Shown: positions 10,647-19,000 of the stretch, in pieces
Position numbering within the stretch: the stretch's first letter is position 1
Layout: every line of letters starts with the position of its first letter
Notes under the pieces: model-generated
Told to the model about the DNA's origin: nothing
The model's database searches: none
What the model saw: the letters and a program-made list of their open reading frames with translations, nothing else
Made by a program: the position numbers and the translations under genes
Assembly (NCBI RefSeq): GCF_013359725.1
Contig: NZ_JABFMW010000018.1
Span: 1 to 64,000 of the forward strand
DNA: 64,000 nucleotides
Reading direction: 5' to 3'
Source: Pseudarthrobacter sp. C4D7
GTDB lineage: Bacteria > Actinomycetota > Actinomycetes > Actinomycetales > Micrococcaceae

Positions 10647-10710
10647 CTCGACCACCAGTGTCGAGCGCGACAAGCCACTTACGCGGGCGTAAGTGTATAG
10701 CTTGCTTCGC
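10647..10710. other. oriT: Candidate origin of transfer (oriT)
   Basis: The gap between mobC and the divergent gene at 10823 holds a perfect inverted repeat ACTTACGC-GG-GCGTAAGT at 10677-10694, followed directly by GTATAGCTTGC. An inverted repeat ending in TAAGTG next to the nick is the usual form of oriT for relaxases partnered by MobC. A second inverted repeat, CTCGAC...GTCGAG, lies at 10647-10665. The exact nick position is inferred, not shown. Confidence 0.65.
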
Positions 10711-10822
10711 CGATCGACCGTGCAACGCATCCCGCCCGATGGTGCGGGTTGCGGCAGGCGAACGACCCCGCGGATCCGTACACTGGAACCGGCACACACC
10801 TACGAGGGGGAAGTGAGAGACC

Positions 10823-11125
10823 ATGGCGACCATCAACATCGAAGCCACCAAAAGCCAGGCCCGCGCGCTGCTTGACTCGCGCATCAAGTCCGTCGAAGAA
10901 CTTGTCCAGGCACGCCAGCGCGTGACCGATCTAAAGGAGCAGCTCGCCGCCGCCGAGCGCGACGACAAGCGCGCTTACGTCAAAGCAACCCGCGACGGTT
11001 GGAGCCCGGAGGAACTGAAGAAGCTTGGCCTGGAACCGGCCGCAGCCGGCCGCCGTCGCAAAGCCCAGGCGAAGCCCTCCGAGTCCCCCGACGCGTCCGA
11101 TACGAACGGCGCCCAGGAGAACTAA
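10823..11125 (+). CDS. Small coiled-coil hypothetical protein
   Basis: The 100-residue protein is not recognised. Residues 8-55 form a charged amphipathic helix with heptad-like spacing (SVEELVQARQRVTDLKEQL). Residues 56-72 hold a short WSPEELKKLGL motif, and the tail is Lys/Pro/Ser-rich and probably disordered. The ATG follows GAGGGGGAAGTGAGAGACC, a good ribosome site. It is transcribed away from mobC across the oriT region, so it is probably an early or auxiliary mobilisation gene. A hairpin terminator follows at 11135. Confidence 0.65.
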   Translation: MATINIEATKSQARALLDSRIKSVEELVQARQRVTDLKEQLAAAERDDKRAYVKATRDGWSPEELKKLGLEPAAAGRRRKAQAKPSESPDASDTNGAQEN

Positions 11126-11134
11126 CCCCTCGCA

Positions 11135-11186
11135 CACATGGGCACGACAAAAGCTAAATCCTTCGGGCTTTTCCCGCACCCATGTG
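11135..11186 (+). terminator. Hairpin after the small coiled-coil gene
   Basis: CACATGGG at 11135-11142 pairs with CCCATGTG at 11179-11186, and an inner AAAAGC/GCTTTT pair narrows the loop. It begins 9 bases after the stop codon. Confidence 0.6.
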
Positions 11187-11602
11187 CACGACGGGACCCA
11201 CCTGACCGGCTGCACACAGACGCCAGGTCACCGAGCGCAGGAACCTCACCATCCGGGACCGGCGAATGTGCACAGCCTGGCGAGTGCCAGCACACCAACG
11301 GGCACGTTCCCCATGGTCCAAGACCGGCGCTGCCGTCGCACCCGAAGGGGACTGCTGGGTTTACTCCAGCAGGGACGACACGGGACTGCACAGCGGGACA
11401 TCCTATGGTGCATACGGAACCACTCCCGAGGGCTGGCTTCTAGGGCACAGGGGGGCTTCCCGGGCCGGTACAGGGCGGTGACAACCACAAGCTGTAGGGC
11501 GGCGCTAATCGCCACCAACTTCCGCAGGCCCGCGTGATCCAAACAATGGCACCAGCCGCAGCAAGAGACTTCACAAGAAGTGAACCTGACTATGAACTGG
11601 GG
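11187..11602. other. Stretch without a recognisable gene
   Basis: Open frames exist on both strands, but their translations are Pro/Gly/Arg/Cys-rich with no protein-like pattern, and none has a credible ribosome site. I see no clear repeat or RNA gene. Confidence 0.5.
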
Positions 11603-11635
11603 AAGGCCGGCAACCCGTAAGGGCGCCGGCCTTCA
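11603..11635 (-). terminator. Terminator of the small HTH operon
   Basis: GAAGGCCGGC at 11603-11612 pairs with GCCGGCCTTC at 11626-11635. It lies about 20 bases past the stop of the HTH gene ending at 11656. Confidence 0.65.
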
Positions 11636-11655
11636 CTGTCTCAAACCTTCGCACA

Positions 11656-11943
11656 TCAGTCGTCCGCGGGGGTCTCTCCCTCGGGCACTTGGCCGGACGC
11701 AATCCGATCCGCTGTCTTTTCGTAAGCGGCGTCAATGTACGCTGCCAGGTCATCCTCCCGCACGCGCCATATGCCCCTCGGTCCGAACTGCGCTCCCCTC
11801 AGCTCGCCGCTTCGCAGCAGCGCGTAGACCATCGGTTTTCCGAGGTTCAAAATCTCCTGGACCTCGGCCATCGTCAGCATCTTTAGGAACGGCAGGGACG
11901 TCCGGACGCCGATCTTGTTCACTTCTTCAGTCCACTGACCCAT
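11656..11943 (-). CDS. Helix-turn-helix, excisionase-family DNA-binding protein
   Basis: The 95-residue protein has a MerR/excisionase-type winged helix at about 23-72. LTMAEVQEILNLGKPMVYAL is the helix-turn-helix, and GIWRVREDDLAAYI is the wing and following helix. It lacks an effector domain, as in Xis-like and small plasmid regulators. The start lies 3 bases from the stop of the upstream RHH-like gene, so the two are cotranscribed. It may control excision, replication or the small genes around it; no integrase lies nearby. Confidence 0.8.
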   Translation of the reverse strand: MGQWTEEVNKIGVRTSLPFLKMLTMAEVQEILNLGKPMVYALLRSGELRGAQFGPRGIWRVREDDLAAYIDAAYEKTADRIASGQVPEGETPADD

Positions 11944-11946
11944 CGC

Positions 11947-12216
11947 CTACGTTTCCTCGTTTCGGTGCTTCATTTCATCCATCGTTCTCTGGCCCCGCCG
12001 CAGCTCGCCAGCCTGCACCGGAGGCCACGGCTTGCCGCCGTTGTACTTGCGCTGCAGACGCTTCACTTCACGCATCGTCGCCCGCACGATGAGGTCCGAA
12101 ACACTCGCGTCACCCTCCTGCAGGCCGGCCGCCTTGAACGCAGCCCGGACCTGCCCGGCCTGGTCTTCGGTGTAGTACGGGGTGAATGCCGGAACCTTCT
12201 TTGGTTTCGCCATCAA
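11947..12216 (-). CDS. Ribbon-helix-helix-like DNA-binding protein
   Basis: The 89-residue protein reads as a basic N-terminus, a short strand (AFTPYYTEDQAGQV) and helices around DASVSDLIVRATMREVKRLQ. This resembles the RHH domain at the C-terminus of ParB-type centromere-binding proteins of actinobacterial plasmids, as I recall the pCXC100 type. That would make it a DNA-binding adaptor or regulator, probably dimeric. It lies between the excisionase-like gene and a 120-residue unknown, all on the same strand. ATG ATG begins the frame; either could be the start. Confidence 0.6.
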   Translation of the reverse strand: MMAKPKKVPAFTPYYTEDQAGQVRAAFKAAGLQEGDASVSDLIVRATMREVKRLQRKYNGGKPWPPVQAGELRRGQRTMDEMKHRNEET

Positions 12217-12269
12217 GAGTCTCTGCTTTCAGGCGCGCGGTGCACTCGGGCAGGTCTCCAGGTTGCTGA

Positions 12270-12632
12270 TCATGAGTCCCCCTCTGTTTTGTATCCCTGC
12301 CCGGCGATGGCGTTCTGCGCCTCGGCCAAATGTTCCCCGAGCTGTGCAGCCAAGCCAGCGGCCGCACGCATATGCTCAGCGGCCACAGCGGCAGAGTGAG
12401 CCGGATCCCGGCCGTCATCCTCGTAGACGTTGTACTCGGTAACTGACCTCTCCAGGCCTGCGGCGAGTTGCTGAAGGGCCTGGGCCAACATGTGCCCCGT
12501 GGCTCCTTTCAGATTTCCCAGGACCTTGTAGACCGTGGGCGCCGGGTAAGTCTGGCTCATGTGGCAGATCGCGCGTACCGCGTCATAGATGGCATCGGCT
12601 TCCTGGACAACGGCCGTCGTTTCATCACTCAT
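12270..12632 (-). CDS. Hypothetical helical protein
   Basis: The 120-residue protein is not recognised. It appears almost wholly alpha-helical, with Ala-rich stretches at 85-110 and no membrane segment or catalytic motif. The ATG follows AGGAGCCCTCT, a good ribosome site. It lies first in a three-gene minus-strand run with the RHH-like and excisionase-like genes and downstream of ssb, so a plasmid maintenance or DNA-handling role is plausible but unproven. Confidence 0.65.
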   Translation of the reverse strand: MSDETTAVVQEADAIYDAVRAICHMSQTYPAPTVYKVLGNLKGATGHMLAQALQQLAAGLERSVTEYNVYEDDGRDPAHSAAVAAEHMRAAAGLAAQLGEHLAEAQNAIAGQGYKTEGDS

Positions 12633-12713
12633 AGAGGGCTCCTAGCTTCTTGCGGGAAGTGCGGCTTCAGGCCACGCGTCCCTGGTGCTCTTGACCGGGA
12701 TTCGGACAGTCGT

Positions 12714-12747
12714 GCGTCGGGGTCAGCGTATCGGCTGCCCCCGACGC
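12714..12747 (-). terminator. Terminator after ssb
   Basis: GCGTCGGGG at 12714-12722 pairs with CCCCGACGC at 12739-12747, and an inner TCAGC/GCTG pair tightens the loop. It begins about 10 bases past the ssb stop. Confidence 0.65.
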
Positions 12748-12757
12748 TGGGGTTGTT

Positions 12758-13273
12758 TTAGAAGGGGGGTTCGGAGTCGGGTCCGTTGCCCCATCCCCCG
12801 GCGGCATTGCTGGTGGCCGGCACGGCCCAGGGATCATCCTGCGGCCCGGTCTGCGGTTGGTTGTTGCCGTTGCCCTGGAAGCCGTTCCCCTGGCCGCCCT
12901 GGTTGCCGCGCTGCGTGCGGTTGACCTTGGCGTTGGCGTAGCGGAGTGAGGGGCCGATCTCGTCCACTTCGAGCTCGATCACGGTGCGCTTCTCGCCTTC
13001 CTTGGTTTCATAGGAGCGGGACTTCAACCGGCCCGTGACGATGACGCGCATGCCCTTGGTTAGGGACTCGGCGACGTTCTCAGCTGCCTCCCGCCACACA
13101 CTGGCCCGGAGGAAAAGTGTCTCCCCGTCCTTCCACTCGTTGGACTGACGGTCGAAGGTCCTGGGCGTTGACGCGATGGTGAAGTTCGCCACCGCGGATC
13201 CCGAAGGCGTAAAGCGGAGTTCTGGATCCGAAGTTAAGTTTCCGATGACTGTGATGGTGGTTTCGCCGGCCAT
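12758..13273 (-). CDS. ssb: Single-stranded DNA-binding protein
   Basis: The 171-residue protein has a canonical OB-fold at 1-110 ([19 protein letters not shown], the NFTIAS strand, [18 protein letters not shown]). A Gly/Asn/Gln-rich linker follows, and the acidic tip ends PPF, the usual docking site for repair and replication partners. A plasmid copy is common on conjugative elements, where it coats incoming single strands. The ATG follows GAGGAAAAGGAACCATC, a strong ribosome site. The frame stays open upstream for another 130 codons to the nrdH stop (see next entry), so a longer product cannot be excluded. Confidence 0.9.
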   Translation of the reverse strand: MAGETTITVIGNLTSDPELRFTPSGSAVANFTIASTPRTFDRQSNEWKDGETLFLRASVWREAAENVAESLTKGMRVIVTGRLKSRSYETKEGEKRTVIELEVDEIGPSLRYANAKVNRTQRGNQGGQGNGFQGNGNNQPQTGPQDDPWAVPATSNAAGGWGNGPDSEPPF

Positions 13274-13663
13274 GATGGTTCCTTTTCCTCGTGTGCTGGT
13301 GGTGTTCTGGGTGTCTGTTGTGGGTTCGTTTTGAGGTTTGGTCCCACCCGGTTGGTCGTGGGTGAGGTCGTTGGGTTGGTACTGGTTCGCGGTGTGTTCG
13401 TCCCAGAGACCGCCGTCCCCGAGTGGGGCACGGTTGATTGCCTCAACGTAGCGGTCGTCCCCTCCCTTATCCGTGGCTGTGTAGCCGTCGTACAGGTCCT
13501 CACTGAGGGGTTCCACAATGGCGGGGTCCACAACGTAGGGGTCCACGACCTCGAAGGGAATCCTGCCGCTGGGGTTGACCTGCCGGAACAGGTCCACTTC
13601 CAACGGGATCCGTGGGCTGAGGTTGAACCCGACGACCGGTCCCGGGGCGGTCACGGCCCTCAC
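13274..13663 (-). other. In-frame coding-like extension upstream of ssb
   Basis: Between nrdH and ssb lie 130 codons in the ssb frame with no stop. They begin at a GTG that overlaps the nrdH stop (GTGA), preceded by AAGG. The translation looks protein-like, with segments such as [17 protein letters not shown] and [19 protein letters not shown], then a Thr/Asn/Gln-rich linker. If translated, it would produce a 301-residue protein ending in SSB, while the internal ATG with its own strong ribosome site would yield normal SSB. I cannot tell whether this is a true fusion, a two-product gene or a lost stop codon. Confidence 0.5.
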
Positions 13664-13926
13664 GCTGCCTTGTGAGTCATGGCCGCGTGGACGAGCTTGT
13701 CGCGGCGGAGGCCGGACCAGTGGTCCTGGTCGTCCGCGTTGTTCACGACGACGGGTGCCTGGGAGTAGCCGAGTTCGGCGGTGATGTACTCCAGCGCCGC
13801 CGGCACTTCGGTGATGTCCACGGCCGTGTAGGTGATGCCCTTGGAGTCGAAGTAGTCCTTCGTCTTCTCGCAGTTGGGGCAGTCGGGCTTGGTGTAGACC
13901 GTGTAAGCGGTGGGTGAAGCAGTCAT
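13660..13926 (-). CDS. nrdH: NrdH-type glutaredoxin-like redoxin
   Basis: The 88-residue protein has a thioredoxin fold with the redox-active motif CPNC (Cys16, Cys19) after the first strand ([12 protein letters not shown]). The cis-Pro segment QAPVVV and a WSGLRRDKL segment close to the NrdH signature follow. It should donate electrons, for example to class Ib ribonucleotide reductase, and so may support nucleotide supply during transfer or replication. The ATG at 13924-13926 is preferred over a longer start because it matches family length. Its stop overlaps the GTG of the ssb extension. Confidence 0.8.
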   Translation of the reverse strand: MTASPTAYTVYTKPDCPNCEKTKDYFDSKGITYTAVDITEVPAALEYITAELGYSQAPVVVNNADDQDHWSGLRRDKLVHAAMTHKAA

Positions 13927-13975
13927 TTTCAGCACCTGGTTTCGTATCAAATAAGTTTCGTTCGTCTGGCTGACT

Positions 13976-14010
13976 TGCTAGCTCAATTCTAGCAATCATT
14001 CAACTGAATG
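13976..14010 (-). promoter_or_regulatory. Palindromic operator region of the nrdH-ssb operon
   Basis: Two inverted repeats lie 50-85 bases upstream of nrdH: TGCTAG-ctcaatt-CTAGCA near 13976-13994 and CATTCA-ac-TGAATG at 13997-14010. The segment is AT-rich compared with its surroundings. This fits an operator or promoter; no matching regulator is identified. Confidence 0.4.
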
Positions 14011-14461
14011 AATAGGGATCCTGCCGCATTTTTCGGGGTTTTTCGCTTCCAGTTCGGTTATGTAGCTCAACCTAAGGGCTATTGGCCCTATAACCACTTC
14101 TGTCGATTTCAGAAGCTGATCGCACAAATGTCAGAAGTCCTATTCACATAGCCCACACTGGAGCCTAGCGTGGCGGGTTTTCGGCAGTAGAAGGCAGGTG
14201 ACGCCGCCGGCGACTGTGGTCATCCCCGCAGGCTCGCCAAAGCGAGAGCCCCCCTGTGCCCTAAGAGGCTCCCCCGCTCCCGGCGCCGCAGGAAACCATG
14301 GCGGAGAGGTGGCACTGGTATGTGTCGTCCCTGCTGGAGAGACCTTGGCCGCCGATGCCGGGTGCGCCGGCCCTGGTCGTCGTGGCCCATGGGGAAGTCC
14401 GCCGCGGAGTCCCCGCCTTGCCTTGCCGGCCTCCTGCCGGTGCACGCTGCAGTACGCGCGG
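14011..14461. other. Stretch without a recognisable gene
   Basis: Open frames here give low-quality translations rich in Pro, Gly and Cys. The right part lies just beyond the SRAP stop, so its terminator may be present, but I see no strong hairpin. The left part is AT-rich and probably promoter DNA. Confidence 0.45.
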
Positions 14462-15166
14462 TTAGGCTGCGGGCTCGATGAGCTCGGGACCATTGTTTCG
14501 GACGCTGTTCACCCGGTCGCTGACGATCCTTGGGGTTAGGACCGGGTCAGGCAGCGAATCCAGTAGGTGCTGCACGTCGTCCTTGTCCGTCAGGTCCGGG
14601 TCCAGCCACTCGCCAAACCGGTCACGGGGGATGATGACCGGGGAGCGGTCATGGATATGCCCCAGCGTGTCTTGGGTAGTGGTAGTCAGCACGGTGAAGC
14701 TCAGTAACCACCGTTCCGGGTCACCCTCGGGCAGGGCGGGATCAGCCCACCACTCGTACAGGCCGGCGAACCCCAGCAACGGCTCTTGTTCGGAGTACAG
14801 GTAGTTCGGGATCTTCTTGCCGTCCTCAGTCTTCTGCCATTCGTAGTACCCCTCGGCCGGGACCAAGCATCTGCGCTTCACGGCCGCCTTGCGGAAGGAA
14901 GGCTTTTCCAGGATGCTTTCGCTTCTGGCGTTGATGAGCTTGTTCCCGATCTTGATGTCCTTGGCCCAGGACGGGACCAATCCCCAGTGCGCTATGAGCA
15001 GGTGCCGGTCCAAAGTGCCTTCATCGAGCCGCTCGGCGACGATGGGCACGTCCTGAGTGGGGGCCACATTCCAGCTCGGGGACGGCGGGGTACCCTCAAC
15101 CTCCTTGGCGTCGAAGGCGCTCAACAGGTCACCGGTGGCTTTGGACATCACGTAACGGCCGCACAT
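14462..15166 (-). CDS. SRAP-family abasic-site peptidase (YedK/HMCES-like)
   Basis: The 234-residue protein starts MCGRY, so Cys2 becomes the catalytic N-terminal residue after Met removal. It keeps the family residues: an Asn in LINARSES (about 79), a Glu in PAEGYYEW (105) and a His in IHDRSPVII (172). SRAP proteins form a stable link to abasic sites in single-stranded DNA and so shield them. This fits a conjugative element that enters the cell as single strands. It is close to full family length. A second, broken copy lies at 37357-37686. Confidence 0.88.
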   Translation of the reverse strand: MCGRYVMSKATGDLLSAFDAKEVEGTPPSPSWNVAPTQDVPIVAERLDEGTLDRHLLIAHWGLVPSWAKDIKIGNKLINARSESILEKPSFRKAAVKRRCLVPAEGYYEWQKTEDGKKIPNYLYSEQEPLLGFAGLYEWWADPALPEGDPERWLLSFTVLTTTTQDTLGHIHDRSPVIIPRDRFGEWLDPDLTDKDDVQHLLDSLPDPVLTPRIVSDRVNSVRNNGPELIEPAA

Positions 15167-15229
15167 AAGCCCATTCTGCCCGACCCGCCGGCATCCAGGC
15201 CCTCATGCCAAATCCGCGCGGGGAGGGGT

Positions 15230-15430
15230 CTAGGAGCAGCCGCCTTGCAGGCGCTTCATGGCCGCGCGCTCGACCAGTACCGGAACCATCGCCCTGACCG
15301 GCCCGGAATTAAAGGCCGAATACTCTTCGCAAACGGCGTCCTCGACGTCCGTCCGGGAGCGCCCGGGAAATCTGCAGGCAAGGGTGTTGATTACCGACAC
15401 CACAGCCCGCTGCTCTTCACTGCACTCCAT
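15230..15430 (-). CDS. Small three-helix-bundle protein (DUF3562-like)
   Basis: The 66-residue protein has the pattern V..V...LA.RFPG..R.DVE..V...Y..F....VR..VPVLVER, which matches a small actinobacterial three-helix dimerisation family. Function unknown. The ATG follows GATGAGGTAAACG. It stands alone upstream of the SRAP gene on the same strand and may be cotranscribed with it, with a gap of about 60 bases. Confidence 0.7.
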   Translation of the reverse strand: MECSEEQRAVVSVINTLACRFPGRSRTDVEDAVCEEYSAFNSGPVRAMVPVLVERAAMKRLQGGCS

Positions 15431-15630
15431 CGTTTACCTCATCGTCGAGCCTATGCCGGAGCTTGAATGATAAGCATGCTTTCTATGAGGGTTTGGAGTC
15501 AAGCTTCTTCGCCTGGCCCCCATCAGGCGAAGTGGTTTCGAGGAAAGCCCTGCAGCTCCCAGCGTTGCGGGGCTTTTCGCTACCCGCGTTCCAGCGGGTG
15601 TCAGCATCCGATCGGCAGAGGGAGTGTGCA

Positions 15631-15858
15631 GTGGCTCAGGGCGACATCGAGACGTACTACGAAAATGGCCAGTGGAAGAACAAGCGTGAGGGTAGTGACC
15701 GCGCGTTCGGGGCCGGCTACGACACCAAGGACGAAGCGGTGACTGCGGGTCGGGCAGCGGCGCAGGCCGACAAGGTGGAGCACGTCATCAAGAACCAGGA
15801 CGGCCAGATCAGCTCCAAGAACAGTTACGGCAATGATCCGAGGAATGTCCCGGGCTGA
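15631..15858 (+). CDS. DUF2188-like small protein
   Basis: The 75-residue protein reads ETYYENGQWKNKREGSDRA...GYDTKDEAVTAGRAAAQADKVEHVIKNQDGQI, the DUF2188 pattern of about 60 residues with a central helix (function unknown). I chose a GTG at 15631-15633, preceded by AGAGGGAG, which gives the normal family length; the upstream open frame does not look coding. A strong terminator follows. Confidence 0.75.
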   Translation: MAQGDIETYYENGQWKNKREGSDRAFGAGYDTKDEAVTAGRAAAQADKVEHVIKNQDGQISSKNSYGNDPRNVPG

Positions 15859-15902
15859 TCCTTCCTGCGGTTGCCCCACCGGTAGAAGGCAACTGGGAAC
15901 AA

Positions 15903-15948
15903 CGCGAGGGGCCGGCATTTGCCGGCCCCTCGCGTTCGTTCTTTCTCT
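15903..15948 (+). terminator. Strong rho-independent terminator
   Basis: A perfect 15-base stem CGCGAGGGGCCGGCA / TGCCGGCCCCTCGCG with a TT loop at 15903-15934 is followed by a T-rich tail to 15948. Confidence 0.9.
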
Positions 15949-15955
15949 GTCGGCA

Positions 15956-15985
15956 CTTATCCCTATTAGCCCTAATAGGGATAAG
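15956..15985. repeat. Perfect 30-base AT-rich palindrome
   Basis: CTTATCCCTATTAG at 15956-15969 and CTAATAGGGATAAG at 15972-15985 are exact inverted copies separated by CC. It lies between two converging genes, so it may terminate the giant minus-strand gene. Unlike other terminators here it is AT-rich and has almost no loop. Confidence 0.7.
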
Positions 15986-16012
15986 AGCTGGGTCTATGGT
16001 TCAGAAGTGCTG

Positions 16013-19000
16013 TCACCGTTCCCAGCCGGGGCTCCTGTCGCGCAGCGGCTGAGTGGTTCGGGTGTGCCCAGGGCCGGCGGAAGGACCTGCGGTGCCGGGC
16101 CGGGTGGGGAAGCTGGCGGCAAGTAGACGCCGGTGTTTTTCGGCCACTGGGTCGGCGGCTGCTGTTGCGGGCGGCTCCTGCTGTTGGGCGGGTTCGATGG
16201 AGGCTTTGAGCCGCTCGTCCAGCTCGGCGCATGTAGCTCGTGCCTGGGTGAGCTTGTCCTCGTATTTGAACGGCTTCCCTGCCTGCTTTTCCACATCGGC
16301 GAGGACCGCGTTCTTTTCTTCGATGGTCTGGCGAAGCTGGGCTTCATAGTCAGGCAGGGCGGTGACCTTGTTTTCGAGTTTGGTGATGATGCCGCTGTTT
16401 CCTTCCAGCAGCTCCATTCGCGTTAGTACAAGCGGCGGCGCAGGCACATCCTTGATGGTGATTGCGAGGTCCTGGTATGAGCCGAGTCGGGAGTGTTCTC
16501 CTGCGTTGCGGACCTGCAGCTGGTGCCCGCCGAGGGTGGCCATGGTTCCGTAGTCCCGTTCCTGGCGGTAGTAATTGCCGTAGTCAGGGGTGTGGGCGCG
16601 GATCCATTCGGAGATCGCCGCGACGGCTTCGGTGCGTTTGGTGTAGCTGCGCCCGTCGATCGTTGCGCTGAAGTTCTCCCCGGCGGTCGATGTGATGAGG
16701 GGCAGGGCTGCCTGCACTGCGGGCAGTGCCGACTCTGCCCTGGCGATGCTCGCCTGGGCAGAGGACCTGGTCCAGGCAAGGCTGCTTTGGCCTTTTTCGT
16801 GGGCTCGTTTGAGGCGTTCAAGTTTGGTGCGCGCGGCGTCGGCTTCGATCTTTTCCATAACGAGGGGGTTGCCGCTGGTCGCTGCCTTAATTTGAGCGGC
16901 GTTCAGTGCCAGGTCCCCGACGTCCTCTATTTCGCGGATATCCAGGCGGCCGCGGAGAACCTGCTGGATCATGGTGGCCTTGCGCTGGATGCCGTCCCAG
17001 GCCGCGCTGTCATAGCTGCCAACGGTGGCGTACTGGAAGTTGTGGACTTCAGCGTTGGCGTTGCCCTGCCTGATGATGCGCCCGTCGCGCTGGGTCAGGT
17101 CTGCCGGCCTCCAGGGACAGGTGACGTGGTGGATGGCTTTGGCGCGCAGCTGCACGTTGGTTCCCGTGCCCATCATGGCGGTGGAGCCGACGAGGACGGC
17201 GACCTCACCACTGCGGCACTGCGCGAAGAGCTGGGCCTTCTGGTCCGGCTTGGGCGCCTCCTGGATGAAACGGATCTGTTCAGGCTGGATCCCGCCGGCG
17301 ACCAGCTGGTCTTTGATCTGCTGGTAGGCGGTCCAGACGGGCTTGCCGTCCGGACCGGTGTCCTTGGACGGCGTGCCGAGGTCGCAAAAGATGATCTGCA
17401 GTGCTCCCCTGGTGCTCGAAGGGACTCCTGATCTGAAGCTGGTCTCGTACTCGTTGTCCCGGTTCTCTCCCCAGACTTTCAGGGTCTTGGCGACGACCTG
17501 GTCGATCTTCGTCCCGGACTCCGGCTCGATGCCGACCATACGCAGATCAAGGGCTGCCTTGCGCCCGTCGTTGTAGACGTTCAGTGCGTTGTCCGCGCCC
17601 TTTTCGGCCCAGCCGGAGAGGGAGTCCAGGCGATCCGCCAGGCCTTTCATGTAGTCCGCCAGCTCGGGCGGCTGCGGGATAAGCACCAGCTCCGGCTGGC
17701 GTTCCCCGTCGCCTGGCCGGCGGGCCAGGTTTGGGGTTTTGAGGTTCAGGTCTTCGGAGAGCTTCACGTCTGCGAAGACGTGGAAGCTGCGCAGCATCTC
17801 CGGGACGTTCTTGAACTTGGCGAAGCGTGGTTTGTTCTTCAGCCTGCCACCGGCATCCATCTCGATGGCGGTGACGGTTTCGCCGAACGTCGCTCCCCAC
17901 ACGTCGAAGTTCTCCACCCCTGCTGCCTGCAGCAGGTCGGGGCGGAGGTATCGCTGCATGACATGGGCTTCGGTGATGGAGTTGGCGATCGGGGTACCAG
18001 TGGCCATGGTGACCACGCGCTCACCATGCGTCTGGCGCAGGTACTCCAGCTTCAAATGCATGTCGGTGGCGCGCATGGAGCCGGCAATTTCGGCGCCCTT
18101 GATGTTGGTGACCGTACGGAGGTTCTTGTAATCGTGGGCTTCGTCGACGAATAGATAGTCGACACCCGTGTCTTCGAAGGTCAGGCCAGTATCCGGGGCC
18201 GTGTCCATGAGCCGCTTCATGCGTTCTTCTTCGGCCTGGAGCTTGGTTTCGAGCTTCTTGACCGTAGTGCGGTCTTCCCCCTCGGCCTGGGCGTTGACGA
18301 TCGTCTGCCGGACGTCGGCGATGATCGATTCCTGGTAGGCCTCGATGGTTTCGGCTTTGACACCGATGCTCTTGAAGGCCTGCTGGGTCATGATGATGCC
18401 ATCCCAGTCGTTGGCAGCTGCCCGGGCGACGAACTGCCGGCGGGTGGTGAGGTCTCCGCTCCTGGTTTTGATGTCGTCCGAACCCGCAGAGAGCAGCCTC
18501 GCCTGCGGGTACAGCTCCAGCCATTCGCGGGTGAACTGCTCCAGCATGTGGTTCGGAACAACGACCATCGGCTTGGTGGCCATTCCGAGGCGTTTGAGTT
18601 CCATGGCGCCCATGACCATCTCGGCGGTTTTGCCGGCCCCGACTTCGTGGAACAGGCCAACGGCGGGCTCGGAAATGATGCGGGCCACGGCGGTGCGCTG
18701 GTGCGGGTGCGGCGTGAAGGTCTTGGCCAGTCCGGGAAGGGTCAGGCGGCCGCCTTCCTTGGTGTAGTCGCGCAGTGCGATGGAGTTGAAGCGGCGGTTG
18801 TATTCCTCGATGAGCCGGCTGGCCCGTTCGGGGTCTTCCCAAACCCATTCGGCGAAGCGTTCCTGCAGGGCCTCGGCTTTCTCCTGGGCGGCTTCGGTTT
18901 CTTCGAGGTTGGCGACGAGCTTGCCGTCCTCGTCTTTGTCCTCGACCTGGATGGATTTCTGCTCCAGGATGCTTTGGAGCAGGTCAGGTGCGGGCCGGCG

